Shown here piece after piece: positions 35,224-47,438 of a stretch of 64,000 bases of DNA. How positions within the stretch are numbered: position 1 is the stretch's first letter; each line of letters opens with the position of its first letter. The stretch covers positions 671,891-735,890 of the forward strand of contig CAJJDO010000009.1 of the NCBI GenBank assembly GCA_905183005.1, read 5' to 3'. This stretch comes from Paramecium pentaurelia. Taxonomy: Eukaryota > Ciliophora > Oligohymenophorea > Peniculida > Parameciidae. Below the pieces are notes generated by a model. The model searched no databases, was not told where the DNA came from, and worked only from the letters and a program-made list of their open reading frames with translations. A program made the position numbers and the translations under genes.

Positions 35224-37167
35224 ATGGCATAGGTGACAGTCGCTTACATTGATATTGGTTGCACAACTTTGTCAATGATGGCTTGCTTTTTAATTTGTAT
35301 TTTAGGGGTTGTTTCTCCAATTTATAGAAAATATCCTTCTAAGTTTTATTTCTATATTATTATTAGAATTATTGTCTGGATTTCTTGTTTATTTATATTA
35401 CTAGGCATATTTATCTATATTGATTAAACTATAGTTATTATTGATCCTAATAGTTCAGACGATAATAAAAAAATCAAAAAATTACATAAATTAATCGAAT
35501 TACTAATAGGTGTTACAATTACTCTAATCTCAAATTAGTTTATCTTATTTTTGAATGAAGTAAAAATTTGTATTTACAATCCATTTTAAGCTACCTCTTC
35601 ATCTGTTTTCCTATTTTTATTATTGTTACAGTGCCTATTAACTTTGGTAATGATAATTATACCACTTCTAATAGTATAGGAACATTATCATTTGGAAAGT
35701 GATGCTCTTAACGAATTCAATAGTTTAGCTTCTTATATAAATTTTGGTAGTATTTTGATTTGCACTTTATTCTACATAGCAATATGGATAATTTTGAAAA
35801 AAAATAAGACATTATAAAGTAGAAGACTTTATGAATTTAAGAGTGATTTTGTCAAATAATAATTCTATTGGTTATTTATAATGTTGGCTATTAATTTTGC
35901 ATTCTCATATTATAATTTAAATCTATAAGAAAGTGATGATTTTTTATCATTAAAAGTAGCCTTAAGTTTAGAAGGTTTATTCTTTTCTATTTTTCATCTC
36001 ACTCAACCTTATTCATATCATAAACTTTTATAGGTTTTCTTTAAATCATGTTAGGAACAATCTTATATATAAGATATTGAAAATATTGAAGATGGATTAA
36101 ATACTGATATTCACAATAAAATGATGCCAATTTATGAGAAATTACTCAAGACTTAAATTAATGAACTTGTTAAAGGATTGGTTAAAGCTGTATTTACAGC
36201 TCTTATTATGCAATTTGATCATCATTTGATTGAATTAGAGATCAAAAGAACTTATACATTTAAATTTCATTTATCTGAATTAAATGAAAGTAGAATTTCA
36301 TTTAATGAAAATGATGACATTAAAGATTCAATTATTTTAGTAAATACATACTATCCAAATAGTTTTACTACTCTATTGAAATAGAATAATTTTAATAAAA
36401 ATATATTAGAATACACTTTAGAATTGTAATATAATTATAAAGCTTTTGAAAAAGCAAAAGAATCTTTAGGTAGAAGTGGAGCATTTTTTTTTTATAGTTA
36501 AAATCATAAACTCATTCTAAAAACTGTAGAAAAATCTGAAATTAAAGATTTTTTAAATGGACGAATTATTTAATATTTTAATCATTTAAAATATCATAAA
36601 AAATCACTTATTGGTAAAATTTATGGAATATTTAAAATTAAATTAATGGCTTACAAAACATAATATTTAGTTTTAATGGAAAATTCATTTGAATAAATGT
36701 TAATATTGGAACATGAATTTGTAATATATGATTTAAAAGGTTCAACTGTTAATAGAACTTCAAAATCTGATGAAAGTGTAAAAAAAGATAATAATTTTAA
36801 ATAATCATCTCACAATCCTATTATATTACCTAAATAGATTTCTGATTAAATAAAGAAATAACTTATGGATGATTGCAAATTTCTAAGAGATATTGGATAT
36901 ATGGATTATTCATTATTAATAGGAATTTGTTAAGAAAAACCATAATAAATCAATAATTAAAATTATAGATTTGTAATTAATGAAGCTTAAAATACAATAT
37001 ATTCATTTTCAATTATTGATTATTTATAGACATTTAACCATTTCAAAAAAAGTGAATAATGTTTCAAAACATGTATAAGATTTAAAAAGAAAAAAGATTT
37101 GTCTTGTAGAAGTCCAGAACCTTATTGTGAAAGATTTCTAAACTTTATTGATTCAATAATTGTTTGA
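35224..37167 (+). CDS. GPCR-like seven-pass receptor fused to phosphatidylinositol phosphate kinase (647 aa)
   Basis: Intronless. The first 280 residues contain seven hydrophobic segments (from CTTLSMMACFLICILGVV to LEGLFFSIFHL), the remainder a PIP kinase core: GRSGAFFFYSQNHKLILKTV (phosphate loop and lysine), FVIYDLKGSTVNR at about 500 and FLRDIGYMDYSLLIGIC at about 555. These last two are signature motifs of PIP4/5-kinases. Receptor-kinase fusions of this kind (RpkA in Dictyostelium, GPCR-PIPKs of oomycetes and ciliates) are known; they would couple an external signal to phosphoinositide synthesis at the membrane. Ligand unknown. Divergent from the CDPK gene with 176 bp between starts. Confidence 0.9.
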
Positions 37168-37424
37168 TTTTTTTAACCTATTATTAAAATAGAAAAAATA
37201 GTACAATAAAGAAAATTTCATTGAATTTTTGTTTCAATATTCTGTAATAAGTATTATAATTAATATAATAATTATGTTATTCATTTTTTTAAGAGACTAT
37301 TAAATAGTATAATATTAGATTTTATAATAATAATTAGTCATTATAAATTATTTATTATTATAGTATAAAAAAATAAAAGAAAATAAAATAATATTAATTA
37401 TAATAAGTTCTAATCTTAACTTGA

Positions 37425-37841
37425 ATGTCAAAAGGGAATTTTAATTTACAAAAAAGAAAATATTTGCTCACATCCTTATTAGAACCAGAATCAGTTGATG
37501 TAAAATCTGATTTCATTAATTTTCTTTAGATTCTCAATAAACCTAGAAGTCATTCACATAATATTTTTCATAGTAAATGAATATTAATAATAATAGGATT
37601 AACACCAAATTAGGAATTAAGATAAGGTATTAAGTGTTACACTTTTATTAGGACCAATATTTGATAAGCATGGAGTTATTGAAAGATCAATAGTTGGAAA
37701 ACCTGATATATTTTATAAAGTAAAAGAATAATAGAAGGCTGGTATTAAGTTTGTTAATCAAACAAACATTAGTAATACAACTATGAAATTTGTAAGAAGA
37801 ATAAGTTCAAGAAAATCAACAAATTTATCAAATAAATAATA

Positions 37842-37872
<31 letters not shown>

Positions 37873-38715
37873 AACTCTGAACATACATAAAGGAATGAAT
37901 AAACTAAAAGGAATAAAGATTTTGAATTAGTTTCGAAATAAGATCTATTAAAGATTTGTCGTTTGATTGAAGTAAATGAGTACTTATTATTAGAGTAGGA
38001 TTAATTAAAATAAGGAATCTTAGGATTAAATTACTAAAAGATAATCATAAACAAAAATAGAATAATTGAAATTAAATTAGTAAAATAAAGTATTAAATAA
38101 ATATGAATGTTAACTTAAATTATGGAATGAGGAAATATCTAAATCAATTAATACTACAAATAGAAATTCTAATGAATCTATTATAAATTCATGTTCATGT
38201 ATAAAAATGAATAAATATTATTTATAGAATTTCGAAGGAAGATTGAATTAATTTAATTATAAGAAGCATTAAAATTAACTTAAGGTGAGAAAACAATAAA
38301 TTAATGGTATATGTCATTAAGACAAAGTGAAACAAAAGAAGAAACAATTTAAGAAGACACTCAACATAAATCAGTATTTTAAGATGTTAATAACAACAAT
38401 GCTTTATATGTTGATCCAAAATATAAATAATTAGAAATTATTAGATAACCAAGTTTCTATATGAGTCAATAAAATTCAATAAATAGAGATTCTAAAGTAA
38501 AATTTAATTCAACTAATTTATCATTTTATCAATAATAATTACCATATTTTTAATTAAGTGGAGTTAATGAAGAGAATATAGATGATCTAATAATTGAAGG
38601 ATTAAATAAATTTAAGATGGAAAAAGAATATTTATTAGATTAAGCAGACAATTAAAAATTTAGACTTTATAAATAAGTTGAAGAGTAATTTGTTGATGAA
38701 TTAATTGATGAATGA
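37425..38715 (+). CDS. Orphan Gln-rich coiled protein (396 aa)
   Basis: Introns 37573-37596, 37627-37651, 37972-37993 and 38199-38227, all TAG. N-terminus FNLQKRKYLLTSLLEPESV; an 11-residue TAA/TAG-encoded Q run near residue 120; a long helical segment (KIEQLKLNQQNKVLNKYE; RRKIELIQLQEALKLTQ); acidic C-terminus (VEEQFVDELIDE). No domain recognised. Its TGA is only 3 bp from the stop of the convergent PP2C gene. Confidence 0.7.
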
Positions 38716-38718
38716 TTA

Positions 38719-39954
38719 TCATTTTTATTTATTAAAGAATACAATAACAACAGTAATATCATCTATTACTGTATCATTTAATTTCCATAATTTAATAGAT
38801 TCTTTTACTATTCTAACACATGCAGCATTACCTTCATCTTAAATATAATATGGATATATCATATCTATCACCTTAATTAATAATTTAGTATACTTATTCA
38901 TTACTTAGAAATTCCCATACTCCATCTGATGCCAAAACCATAAATAAATCTCCTTCTTAAATTTTATGTGTTAAAATTTCTAAATAATAAATAATATAAT
39001 TACCTGGTTCACAAATAACACCACAACTTGCTGCAACTTTGTCACCAAAACTTCTACTCATAGCTAAACCTGGTATATCTTCTGCTTTTAACCAAACTCT
39101 AGCTGGACCTAAACTAGAACCATCAAAATCAATATAAGGTTCAACTCTTCCTCCACTTTATTCAATTCTTCTTCTTTCATAAGGTAAGTCTGGCTTATGA
39201 TCATTTGATAATGAAATAGCACTTTTAACTCCATTACTTTATTATCTACAAATAATTGATCTAGAATCTCCAACATTTGCTGTATAAATAGTATCATCAA
39301 CTATTAAACTGATAACTGTTGTTGAACCACTAAATGTTGTTATTATTTCTTCAAAATTGCATAATTAACTGTTTGTTCTAATAAATGATTTGGAGAGGGA
39401 TTCTTAAATAGATGAAGAATTTTGAGATATAAGAGATTAGATATTTTTTGGTAAATTATCTCGAATAAATTAACTACATTTATGACCATCTTGACCATGT
39501 CCATCACAAATACCAAATAAAGACATTGTATCTTTAAATGATTAAAGAGATATAAAACTATCTTAATTTGTTTTTGTTAAATTATCTTCATTTTTACCAG
39601 CCTGAGATTTATTATATGCAATTTTAGTTATATTTTATTTTATTTATTCTCTTTTAAATAAGTCCAATTAATTAGTATCAGATTATAATTGTTTAATAGG
39701 TTGTCTTGCTTTAATTGGTGATATTTTAGGTAAGTCATATTTTAATCCTTTATCACTCTATTGTTTTTTATGTAATGCAGGACTTTATTCAATCCTCTAT
39801 TGTTATACTTATTATTATTATTAAGCTTATTGAATAAGAAAGATTTTTTAGGAGTCTTGTAATTTCGAAGAAGACAAATTGCCTTATTAATTATATTTCG
39901 ATCTAGGACGAATCTTATAATTACAAATTTATATACTAGTAATTATCCATTCAT
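38719..39954 (-). CDS. PP2C-type serine/threonine phosphatase (388 aa)
   Basis: Introns 39914-39936, 38980-39003 and 38872-38893. A six-residue first exon (MNGQLL) is joined by a 23-nt intron to a basic Q-rich leader of about 110 residues. The PPM domain then shows LFGICDGHGQDGHKCSQF at about 142, FSGSTTVISLIVDDTIYTAN, VGDSRSIICR, SLSNDHKPD, MSRSFGD, LFMVLASDGVWEFLSNEQV and DDITVVIVFF, i.e. the metal-binding aspartates (DGHG, DG, DD) of Mn/Mg-dependent phosphatases. Such enzymes reverse kinase signalling; target unknown. Confidence 0.93.
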
Positions 39955-40392
39955 ATATACGCTATTTTATTTTGTTGGAGATATTTACTATTTCTTTTCA
40001 GGAGATATGCTAATGTTTTATTTAAAGCTTTAAGACCTAGTCTATAATTATAAGCTATTATTATTATCTTTTAAAAAGGTTAGTTTATGTTATCTTAGAC
40101 TAGTTGTTCGAGTTGCTTTATTCATATTATAATATAATTTAATTTAAAAACAATGATTGGAATATCATAAATTTTGAAATTTCTATTCCAATCAAATCTA
40201 TTTATTCAAAGTATCAAATGTTTCTTGTTTTATTTATATCTATATACAAGTTTATCTGAATAGTTAGAGTTTACTATTAAGAATTTACTATCAATAGAAG
40301 TTGAAAGAAAAGGCTTATTAATTCAAGACATAATTAGATTATTTTATATTTATTTAATAATTATATTAATTATAAAGTGAAACAATTAAGGA
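39955..40392. promoter_or_regulatory. Bidirectional intergenic region
   Basis: 438 bp between the divergent PP2C and 212-aa genes with no frame; GC is a little higher than in other spacers. Presumed shared promoter region; no element can be named. Confidence 0.35.
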
Positions 40393-41083
40393 ATGATTTA
40401 GTAACTCCTAGATGAAATGACTGTAGCTTCAGAAAAATAATAAAAGGAAATGAATAAAATTAATTATAAACATTAAAGAAGAACTAGAGATGTAATTAAT
40501 GCAGAAAAATAAGAAAAATTAGAAAATAAAGAAATAGATGTTGGTTTACCAAGAATTAAAGACAAAGAAGAAGTATATTAAGAATTAAAAAGAAGATTTA
40601 GAATGGCATGGAAAAGTATTCTATTTATTCATTTTTTTAAGGTCCTGGATTCAAAAATGATGAATTTACTAAAATACCAACATTAAAAGGTAAAATATTG
40701 AATGAATGGGAAATATTGAGAATAAACTTAGCAGAGAGAAGTTATAAGGCTCCATAAGGTTTCACTTTTTTTCAATGCTTTTAGGCTTCAAAGGATTCAA
40801 AATACCTAGTCAATATTAAGAGTTTTAAAAGCCAAAGACACCACCAGGAATAAAGAAATAATTAGATGAATTCAAATTAGATTTTGAAGATTTTGTTCAA
40901 AGGCCTAGCAAATATGGAAAAGTACATGAAGATGAAATATTAGAAAAAGTGAGGATAAATAACAAAGAACCATTTAGATTAACAAATAGTGTTTAACATA
41001 ATGAATTTGGTTTTGACCCTCATTTAACATGGGAAGCAGAAATGAAAAGAAAATAATCTAATAGTAAAAAATTAAATAAATGA
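40393..41083 (+). CDS. Orphan basic/acidic protein (212 aa)
   Basis: Introns 40616-40641 (AAG) and 40759-40784 (TAG). Charged throughout: EELKRR-type helices first, then aromatic-proline pieces such as KAPQGFKGFKIPSQYQEFQ and FGFDPHLTWEAEMKRK. No membrane segment. The short conserved-looking aromatic motifs resemble those of small microtubule-associated or axonemal proteins, but this is only an impression. Confidence 0.68.
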
Positions 41084-41519
41084 TGATATTAATAATATTT
41101 AATCTATAATATTTTAGATATTACTATAGAATTATAAATATTCATATTAAATTATGTAATATGAATTTTATTATTGTATAAAAAAATATCTTTAAATCTA
41201 AGATTTTTAATATTTTAATTTATTTTTATATCAATAATAAATTAATTAATTTTTTACTTATAATTGTTCTATTATGATTAAGATATATATTTTTGTATTA
41301 AATAAAAAACTGTCCTATTTTATAATTAAGCAAAATTTTAATCTTACAAATAAAATTATTAATATTGATTATATTAAAATATTTAACTAATTTATTAAGA
41401 TCCAATATTGAAAACTTTAGATTTCATTTAATAATAATTAAAATATTTAAATAAGATGTATAAAACTATTTTATCATTTTTTGTCGATTAAAATGGAATA
41501 AAATAATTATATTAATTTT
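41084..41519. other. Intergenic
   Basis: Extremely AT-rich, no coding frame. Confidence 0.5.
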
Positions 41520-42717
41520 ATGGGAAATTGTTCAAGTGAAGAACTAAGTCTTTCTGAATTAGAATTGTATAGTAAAACATCAGAATTATAATATAGCTCC
41601 TTAATTATCACAATATAAATTACTCTATGTTATAGGAAAAGGAGGTTTTGGAAGAGTATGGAAAGTAAAATGTTAAAAAAAGTTTTTTGCATTAAAAGAG
41701 ATGATAAAATCTAAGTAGATTTATCAACTATATAGATATCAGAATAATTGAAAAACAATCTAATTAGAGTGTGATGAACGAGAGAATTTTGCTTTAAAAA
41801 TTAAATCATTCGTATATTATATATCGAAATAGATTTCTAGTTAACATGAGAGGAGCATTTTAAACATCAACACATTTATATATAGTTTTAGACTATTTGG
41901 AAGGTGGAGATTTAAGATATCATTTATGTAAACAAGGAAAATTTAATGAAGAGCAAACAAGTAGCAATTCTATTTTTATATTTATAAGAGTTTTTTGTTA
42001 TTTGTATATTGATGGCACTTTAATATTTACATAAGAACCTTATACTTCATAGAGATATTAAACCTGAGAATTTAGTATTTGATGATAAAGGCTATCTTCA
42101 CATAACTGATTTAGGAATTGCAAGAATATGGAAACCCAATAATAAGAATGAGACTAGTGGAACTCCAGGATATATGGCTCCTGAAGTTATGATGAAAACT
42201 GATCATGGAGTAGCATGTGATTACTTTGCATTAGGTTGTATAGTTTATGAATGTTTAACAGGAAAAGTAATGATATTTATTAAAAATAAAGAGACCTTAT
42301 TAAGGAAAAAATAGAAGATAAATTAGGGATTAGATAATGAGCAAATAGGTTAAATTACATAAGCAAGGTTTTTCTAAAGAGGTTACTGATTTTGTGAATA
42401 GATTACTGCAAAGGAAGGCTAATTAAAGATTAGGGAATGAAGGACCGGATGAAGTGATGGGTCATCCATGGTTGAAGGATGTAGATTGGGGGAGACATTA
42501 TGATAAATTAATTGACGCTCCTTATAAGATTATTGGGAAGGATAATTTTGATTCAAAATTTGTGAATTAAATGTTTAGTATAAGTGAATATAAGGAGGAG
42601 AGGGATCATAATAATGTGTTTTAAGGATTCACTTATTATGAAAACAATGATGAACAATAGGTTACAGATATATAAACAAGTAAATAAAAGCTATTATTAT
42701 CTACTAAATATTATTGA
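41520..42717 (+). CDS. AGC-type protein kinase with N-myristoylation motif (356 aa)
   Basis: Introns 41572-41596, 41715-41742, 41812-41832 (21 nt), 41961-41988 and 42267-42291. The N-terminus MGNCSSEE fits N-myristoylation plus Cys acylation, so membrane attachment is likely. Kinase core: YVIGKGGFGRVWKVK, FALKEM, LNHSFLVNMRGAFQ, LDYLEGGDLRYHL, LHRDIKPENLVFD, ITDLGIAR (DLG instead of DFG), SGTPGYMAPEV and YFALGCIVYECLTGKRPY, with HPWLKDVDW before a C-tail. The pattern resembles YANK/STK32 and PKA/PKC-like kinases. Likely active, since K, D, D and E residues are in place. Confidence 0.9.
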
Positions 42718-42823
42718 ATAATTCTGTTTTGTATTTAAGGTTTAATTTATATTATTAATGAATATTTAACAACTATAAGGTCAATAACCTTAAATATCAT
42801 AGCATTCATAGACATCTTAATAA

Positions 42824-45001
42824 ATGAATTCACCAAATTAATATAATCTCGATTCAATTCCTGGAGATTGGAAATTGGCTATAATTCATTAATCTGCTCA
42901 TAAAGTAGGTGTAGCTGGAAAATAAATATGTCAATGTTGTGGATATCATATTTGTGAGTTCTAATTAAAATTATCAGTTGACAAAGAAGATTTATCATTT
43001 TTGGGATCAGGATATCCTCTTTATTTTACCTTCATTAAAAATTGCATATTTTTATTATGTCTTCATTTGATGGCAGCAGGTCAATTCAATATTATAAGTA
43101 ATTATTAAGGTTAAGATTGTTTGCCTAAAAAGAGAGTGAAAGATGAAACAGATTAATAATGTGTAAGAGATATAGTTACAATATTCTCTTTAGCTAATAG
43201 AAGAAAAGATTAAGAATTGTAGGCATTATAAGATATATTAACATTATCTTCAACATTCTTAATGATGGCATTTCTAATTTATTTTAGAAAGAATCAAAAG
43301 AAATTAGATGTATTTTGTGATTTATAAGAATTGACTCCTAGTGATTATACAGTCATGGCTTATAATATAAATTAACCAGATAAGTTAAAATAATATTTTG
43401 AAATGGATTTATTTAAATTGTCAAGGAAAATTAATGTGAAAAAGATTAACTTAGCTTATGATTTATCAAAAATAAATGAATTGAATTAAATTAAACTTAA
43501 CATATTAAATAAGAAAAAATCAAGTTTTCTAAATTAAGAATATTTTGATGAAAGAGAATTAGAAGATATAAACAATTAAATTGAAATTCAAAAAAAGAAT
43601 TGTGATTTTACTGGATTGGCATTTGTATCATTCAAATATGAAAGAATGAAATCAGATATTATTTAAATTGCAAAAAGTGTATTTTTAAATCATTATTTTT
43701 AGGATAATATCTAGCACCAATCATCAATATATTCACTGGTTTAAATTTTAATGAAGGTAGAATGCTTGATTATTATGGACATCCTATATATGTTGAAGTT
43801 GCTCCAGAACCTACAGATATAAATTGGAATGTCATCTATATTTGGGCAAATCATAGCATATATAGAAGGATTATAGGAGCAATTATTAATATTATTGTTA
43901 ATATTATTTTGTCAATAGTAGTTTACTTTTCTATTTTAAAGTAAGTTTAAGTCTTAGGAGAATTGTCTAAAAATTATAATGAAAATGATACATTCAATGA
44001 ACATTACATAAAAGTTCATTTGTATTCTTTAGGATATTCAATGATAACAGTTTTTATTAATTCATTTTTGTTGGATGAATTGACAAGAGCAATTGTTAGT
44101 TTTTAAGCATATCCTACATTTAGTTAAGTGAGTCTTGCTATAGCATCCAAATTATCATTTATGATGTTTCTAAATTCAGTATTCATGCAATGTTTAATTG
44201 CCTTAGAATCTGGTAATGTTTATTATGCTGGAGGACTTGCTTATAATATGACTTACTTCTTTATATCAAATGCAGTTATACCTCCAATAATTTAAATGTT
44301 AGATATTCCAACAATACTTAAATCAATTAAATAATATTATTATAAGAAATATGGTGTTCTTACATAATAAGAATTAAATGAGTAAATAAATATAATAATT
44401 AAAAAGACTCCTAGAATTTCCTGAACATAAAATTGAAGCAAGTTATGCTGAAGTCCTTAAAACTATGAATGTTACATTTTTTGTTGGTCCCCTTGTTCCT
44501 TTAGGATATATATTTAGTATTATTGGATTAATACTATTTTATTGGGCTGAAAAATACTAATTACTTAGAAGTAAGACAGTTAAACACACTCCTTCATTTT
44601 AATTATCCTCAAGAATGACAGACTCATTATAATTAATTCCAATTATACATGTTTTCTCTTCTTCAGCCTTTAAGTACTTTATTTAAAAGAATTTATCACT
44701 CATTTCTGTTATAGGGTTGATTATAGCATTGATATATCATTTTATTCCTAATAATAGATTAGTTTCTTTAATATGGGATTTTGGAGAACATGATGAATAT
44801 GAGAAATACTGTGATTCTATATTTCCTTTTAATTATGATAGAGAAAATCCAATTACTTAAAGAAAAGCTTTGAGAAGATGGCTTAGAAGATAGCATAGAT
44901 TTGAAGAAAGGAAAGAAAAAAAGATGAAATCTGGAGAGGATTATGCAACTTTAAAATAGAAGGAAAGAGAAATTAAGTTATAGCTAGAATTATTTTAATG
45001 A
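42824..45001 (+). CDS. OSCA/TMEM63 (CSC1-like) ion channel (708 aa)
   Basis: Introns 43677-43702 and 44382-44406. Cytosolic loop ends FVSFKYERMKSDII and then APIINIFTG..YVEVAPEPTDINWNV at about 317, the hallmark junction of DUF221/RSN1_7TM proteins. About seven to nine membrane segments follow (IIGAIINIIVNIILSIVVYF; NMTYFFISNAVIPPII; YIFSIIGLILFYW; LISVIGLIIALIYHF). Family members are osmo- and mechanosensitive Ca2+-permeable channels. A Cys-His group near the start (CQCCGYHICEF) is unusual. The C-terminus is a charged helix. Confidence 0.88.
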
Positions 45002-45080
45002 ATTTTCCTTAAAAATAAGAATATTGGAATTTCATTTTAACATATAGTTATTTGTACAAAATAATAAATTATATATCATT

Positions 45081-45425
45081 TCAAGAATTTATAAAAAACT
45101 TCATCGAAATCCAATTTATATATACTATAAAGAACGTCGTAACTGACATTAATGGAATTGCAAATCCAATAATAGAATTTTATATTATAGAGATTGGCAA
45201 TACGATTATCATTAAAATGACAGTTATTATTAACATCCATCCTATTACTTCATTTATCTTTTAGTTTGATAATGAAACTTTCTCAAATCTTGATTCATAT
45301 AGATTTATTGATCCTTTTGGATATTCTTTTTTTTATAATAAATATTGTTATTATTTCTTTTCTTCTTCTTTCTATAATATTAGTTGAAATTGATTAAGAT
45401 TAATCTAAACATTAAGGGTTGTCAT
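45081..45425 (-). CDS. Small two-pass membrane protein (114 aa)
   Basis: Single exon, MTTLNVQINLNQFQLILQKE.., TGA 45081-45083. An N-terminal charged half (QKEEEKKQQQYLLQKKEYP) is followed by VIGWMLIITVILMIIVLPIS and IIGFAIPLMSVTTFFIVYI, two good membrane helices. Convergent with the OSCA gene, 79 bp apart. No family recognised; layout resembles small ER or mitochondrial membrane subunits. Confidence 0.6.
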
Positions 45426-45570
45426 GATGATTAAAATTATTTATTTTAATATAAGTATTAAAGTTATTTATTATTCAATTTATAAAGACAAACAAATAAT
45501 ATGAATAATTTTGAAAATGAGACAACAGAGAATATATTATATGTGTATATATAATAAATTATAATTATGA

Positions 45571-47412
45571 TCATAATAATCTTTTATCTCTTAATCGAAG
45601 TTTAGTTTAATCATCAAGTAATTATAAATACTAGTCTGGATACAATTATTTATAAAACTCAATACTTTTGATAATATTTTCATCCTCATAATAAAAACTT
45701 TTTGATAAAATAAACTTTATTTCCTCTTAAATATTATTAGGTTTCTTTCTCTTTAAACAATTTATAATAAAGGTAGTTATCAATCCATTATATGATCTAT
45801 TTTGTTCTTAGAATAAAAAATTCAATATATCTTTTGTATGTTCATATTCACAAACTTATTCTTGAAATAACTTCAATAATTCATATTTATTAATTTTTAA
45901 TTATTGTTAATCCTTTTATAAAAATAATTTTATTAGAAAAACAGCTAATGCTTTACTTTCATCCTTTATTATATAATGATATAAATCAAAATTAGATCTT
46001 TTTAATATCATTTGACTTAATTTATCTGTTGGTACTCTTTCAATTGTCTTTATCATAAAATCTATTTTCAATTAATCAAAAGTTTATTAAAGAATCTTAT
46101 TTATTATATTTTTATCACCTTCTATTTATTATGTAAAATAACGATATAAATAAACTCTAAACATATCAAGAGCAAATTCTTCTGATTTTGGATATTCTAA
46201 AGCAAATTCTACAAATAAATCTAAGAATTTCTAATGCAATGCATCAGGATTATTTACACTTAAACCTATAAATTCAATAATCTATTTAACACTCATATTA
46301 CTATTATTTTTTATCTTTAACAAATTTGTATAGATAGCATCAAGATGCTAAGGATAATTTTATTAACAATCTTATAATAATTTTGCTAGTATTTTACAAT
46401 GATGATTATGATTTTATTAACAAATTCCAATATAAAACATAAATGTTAATTATTATTAACAATCATTTATTGAAGATAACTAATTTATTTTTTATAAGGT
46501 TTCTTCAAATATGAAATCTTTAATTTCTGGTTTCTTTTTGTTAAAAATTAAAGAATTAGCTTATTTAACAAATTCTAATATTGTTGAATGATTTATTTTT
46601 AATAATAATCTAAAACTTTCAAATTATAATGGATGATCTTCATTTAAAAATTTAAATACTAAATCTCTTAATTAAGTAAAATATATTGAATACATTCTTT
46701 CATTTTACTTTAGAAGTGCTTATTCAGTAAATTCCTTTACTAATTCTATTAAAGAAACTCTAAATTAAGGAACAGAGTTTATTAATTTTTCAGTTATATT
46801 TTAAGTACTTTAATTAGACATCAAGAATGAAATTTTTTATTTAATCAACATACAAAATGCATCTAAATAATAATCATATCTTTTTTGATAATTCTATTCT
46901 ATCTCTTTATAAAGAATACTCAAAAAGATATCTATTATTTATTGAATATCACAATTTGGTTCTTAAAATTAAATATTGAGACTTTATATAATCAGTTATC
47001 TATCTATTTATTAAATTTCATCAGTTTAAATTTAGTTTAACTTTTGATCATAATATTGTTTCAAAAATTATTTTATTTCATTCAAAGAATTAAATTTGAT
47101 ATTCTGATCTCTATTTGATATAATTTAGATCTCATTTTCCTAAATATTTCGTTCTTCTTATTTAAAATCAAAGGAATTGAAATTTTATATAGCATCAATT
47201 GGATCATAGACTTAATATATTTTCACTTTTTTTAATTTGATTTCTTCTGGCAATTTCTCCTCTATTTATTACTTTTAACTTTCCATTTCCTAAGTTGTTA
47301 AGTAAAAATAAAGGTTTGCTCTCTCAGCTTCACTTAAAGCAAATTCACTAGGAATAGCAGGGATTTAGAATTCTTTCAAATATTTGATAATTTCCTTTAC
47401 TTTTTATTTCAT
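45571..47412 (-). CDS. Orphan all-helical protein (613 aa)
   Basis: Intronless and entirely amphipathic helix in character, with repeated L-x-x-L spacing suggestive of HEAT/PCI-like solenoids (VSLIELVKEFTEQALLKQ; KILAKLLQDCQQ; KFLDLFVEFALEYPKSEEFA). The N-terminal 100 residues contain AIPSEFALSEAERANLYFYL and an acidic stretch. No catalytic motif. Its ATG lies 26 bp downstream of the stop of the dynein-docking gene on the same strand, so the two may be read through or share control. Confidence 0.7.
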
Positions 47413-47438
47413 AATTATTTATGATTATTAATTATAAA

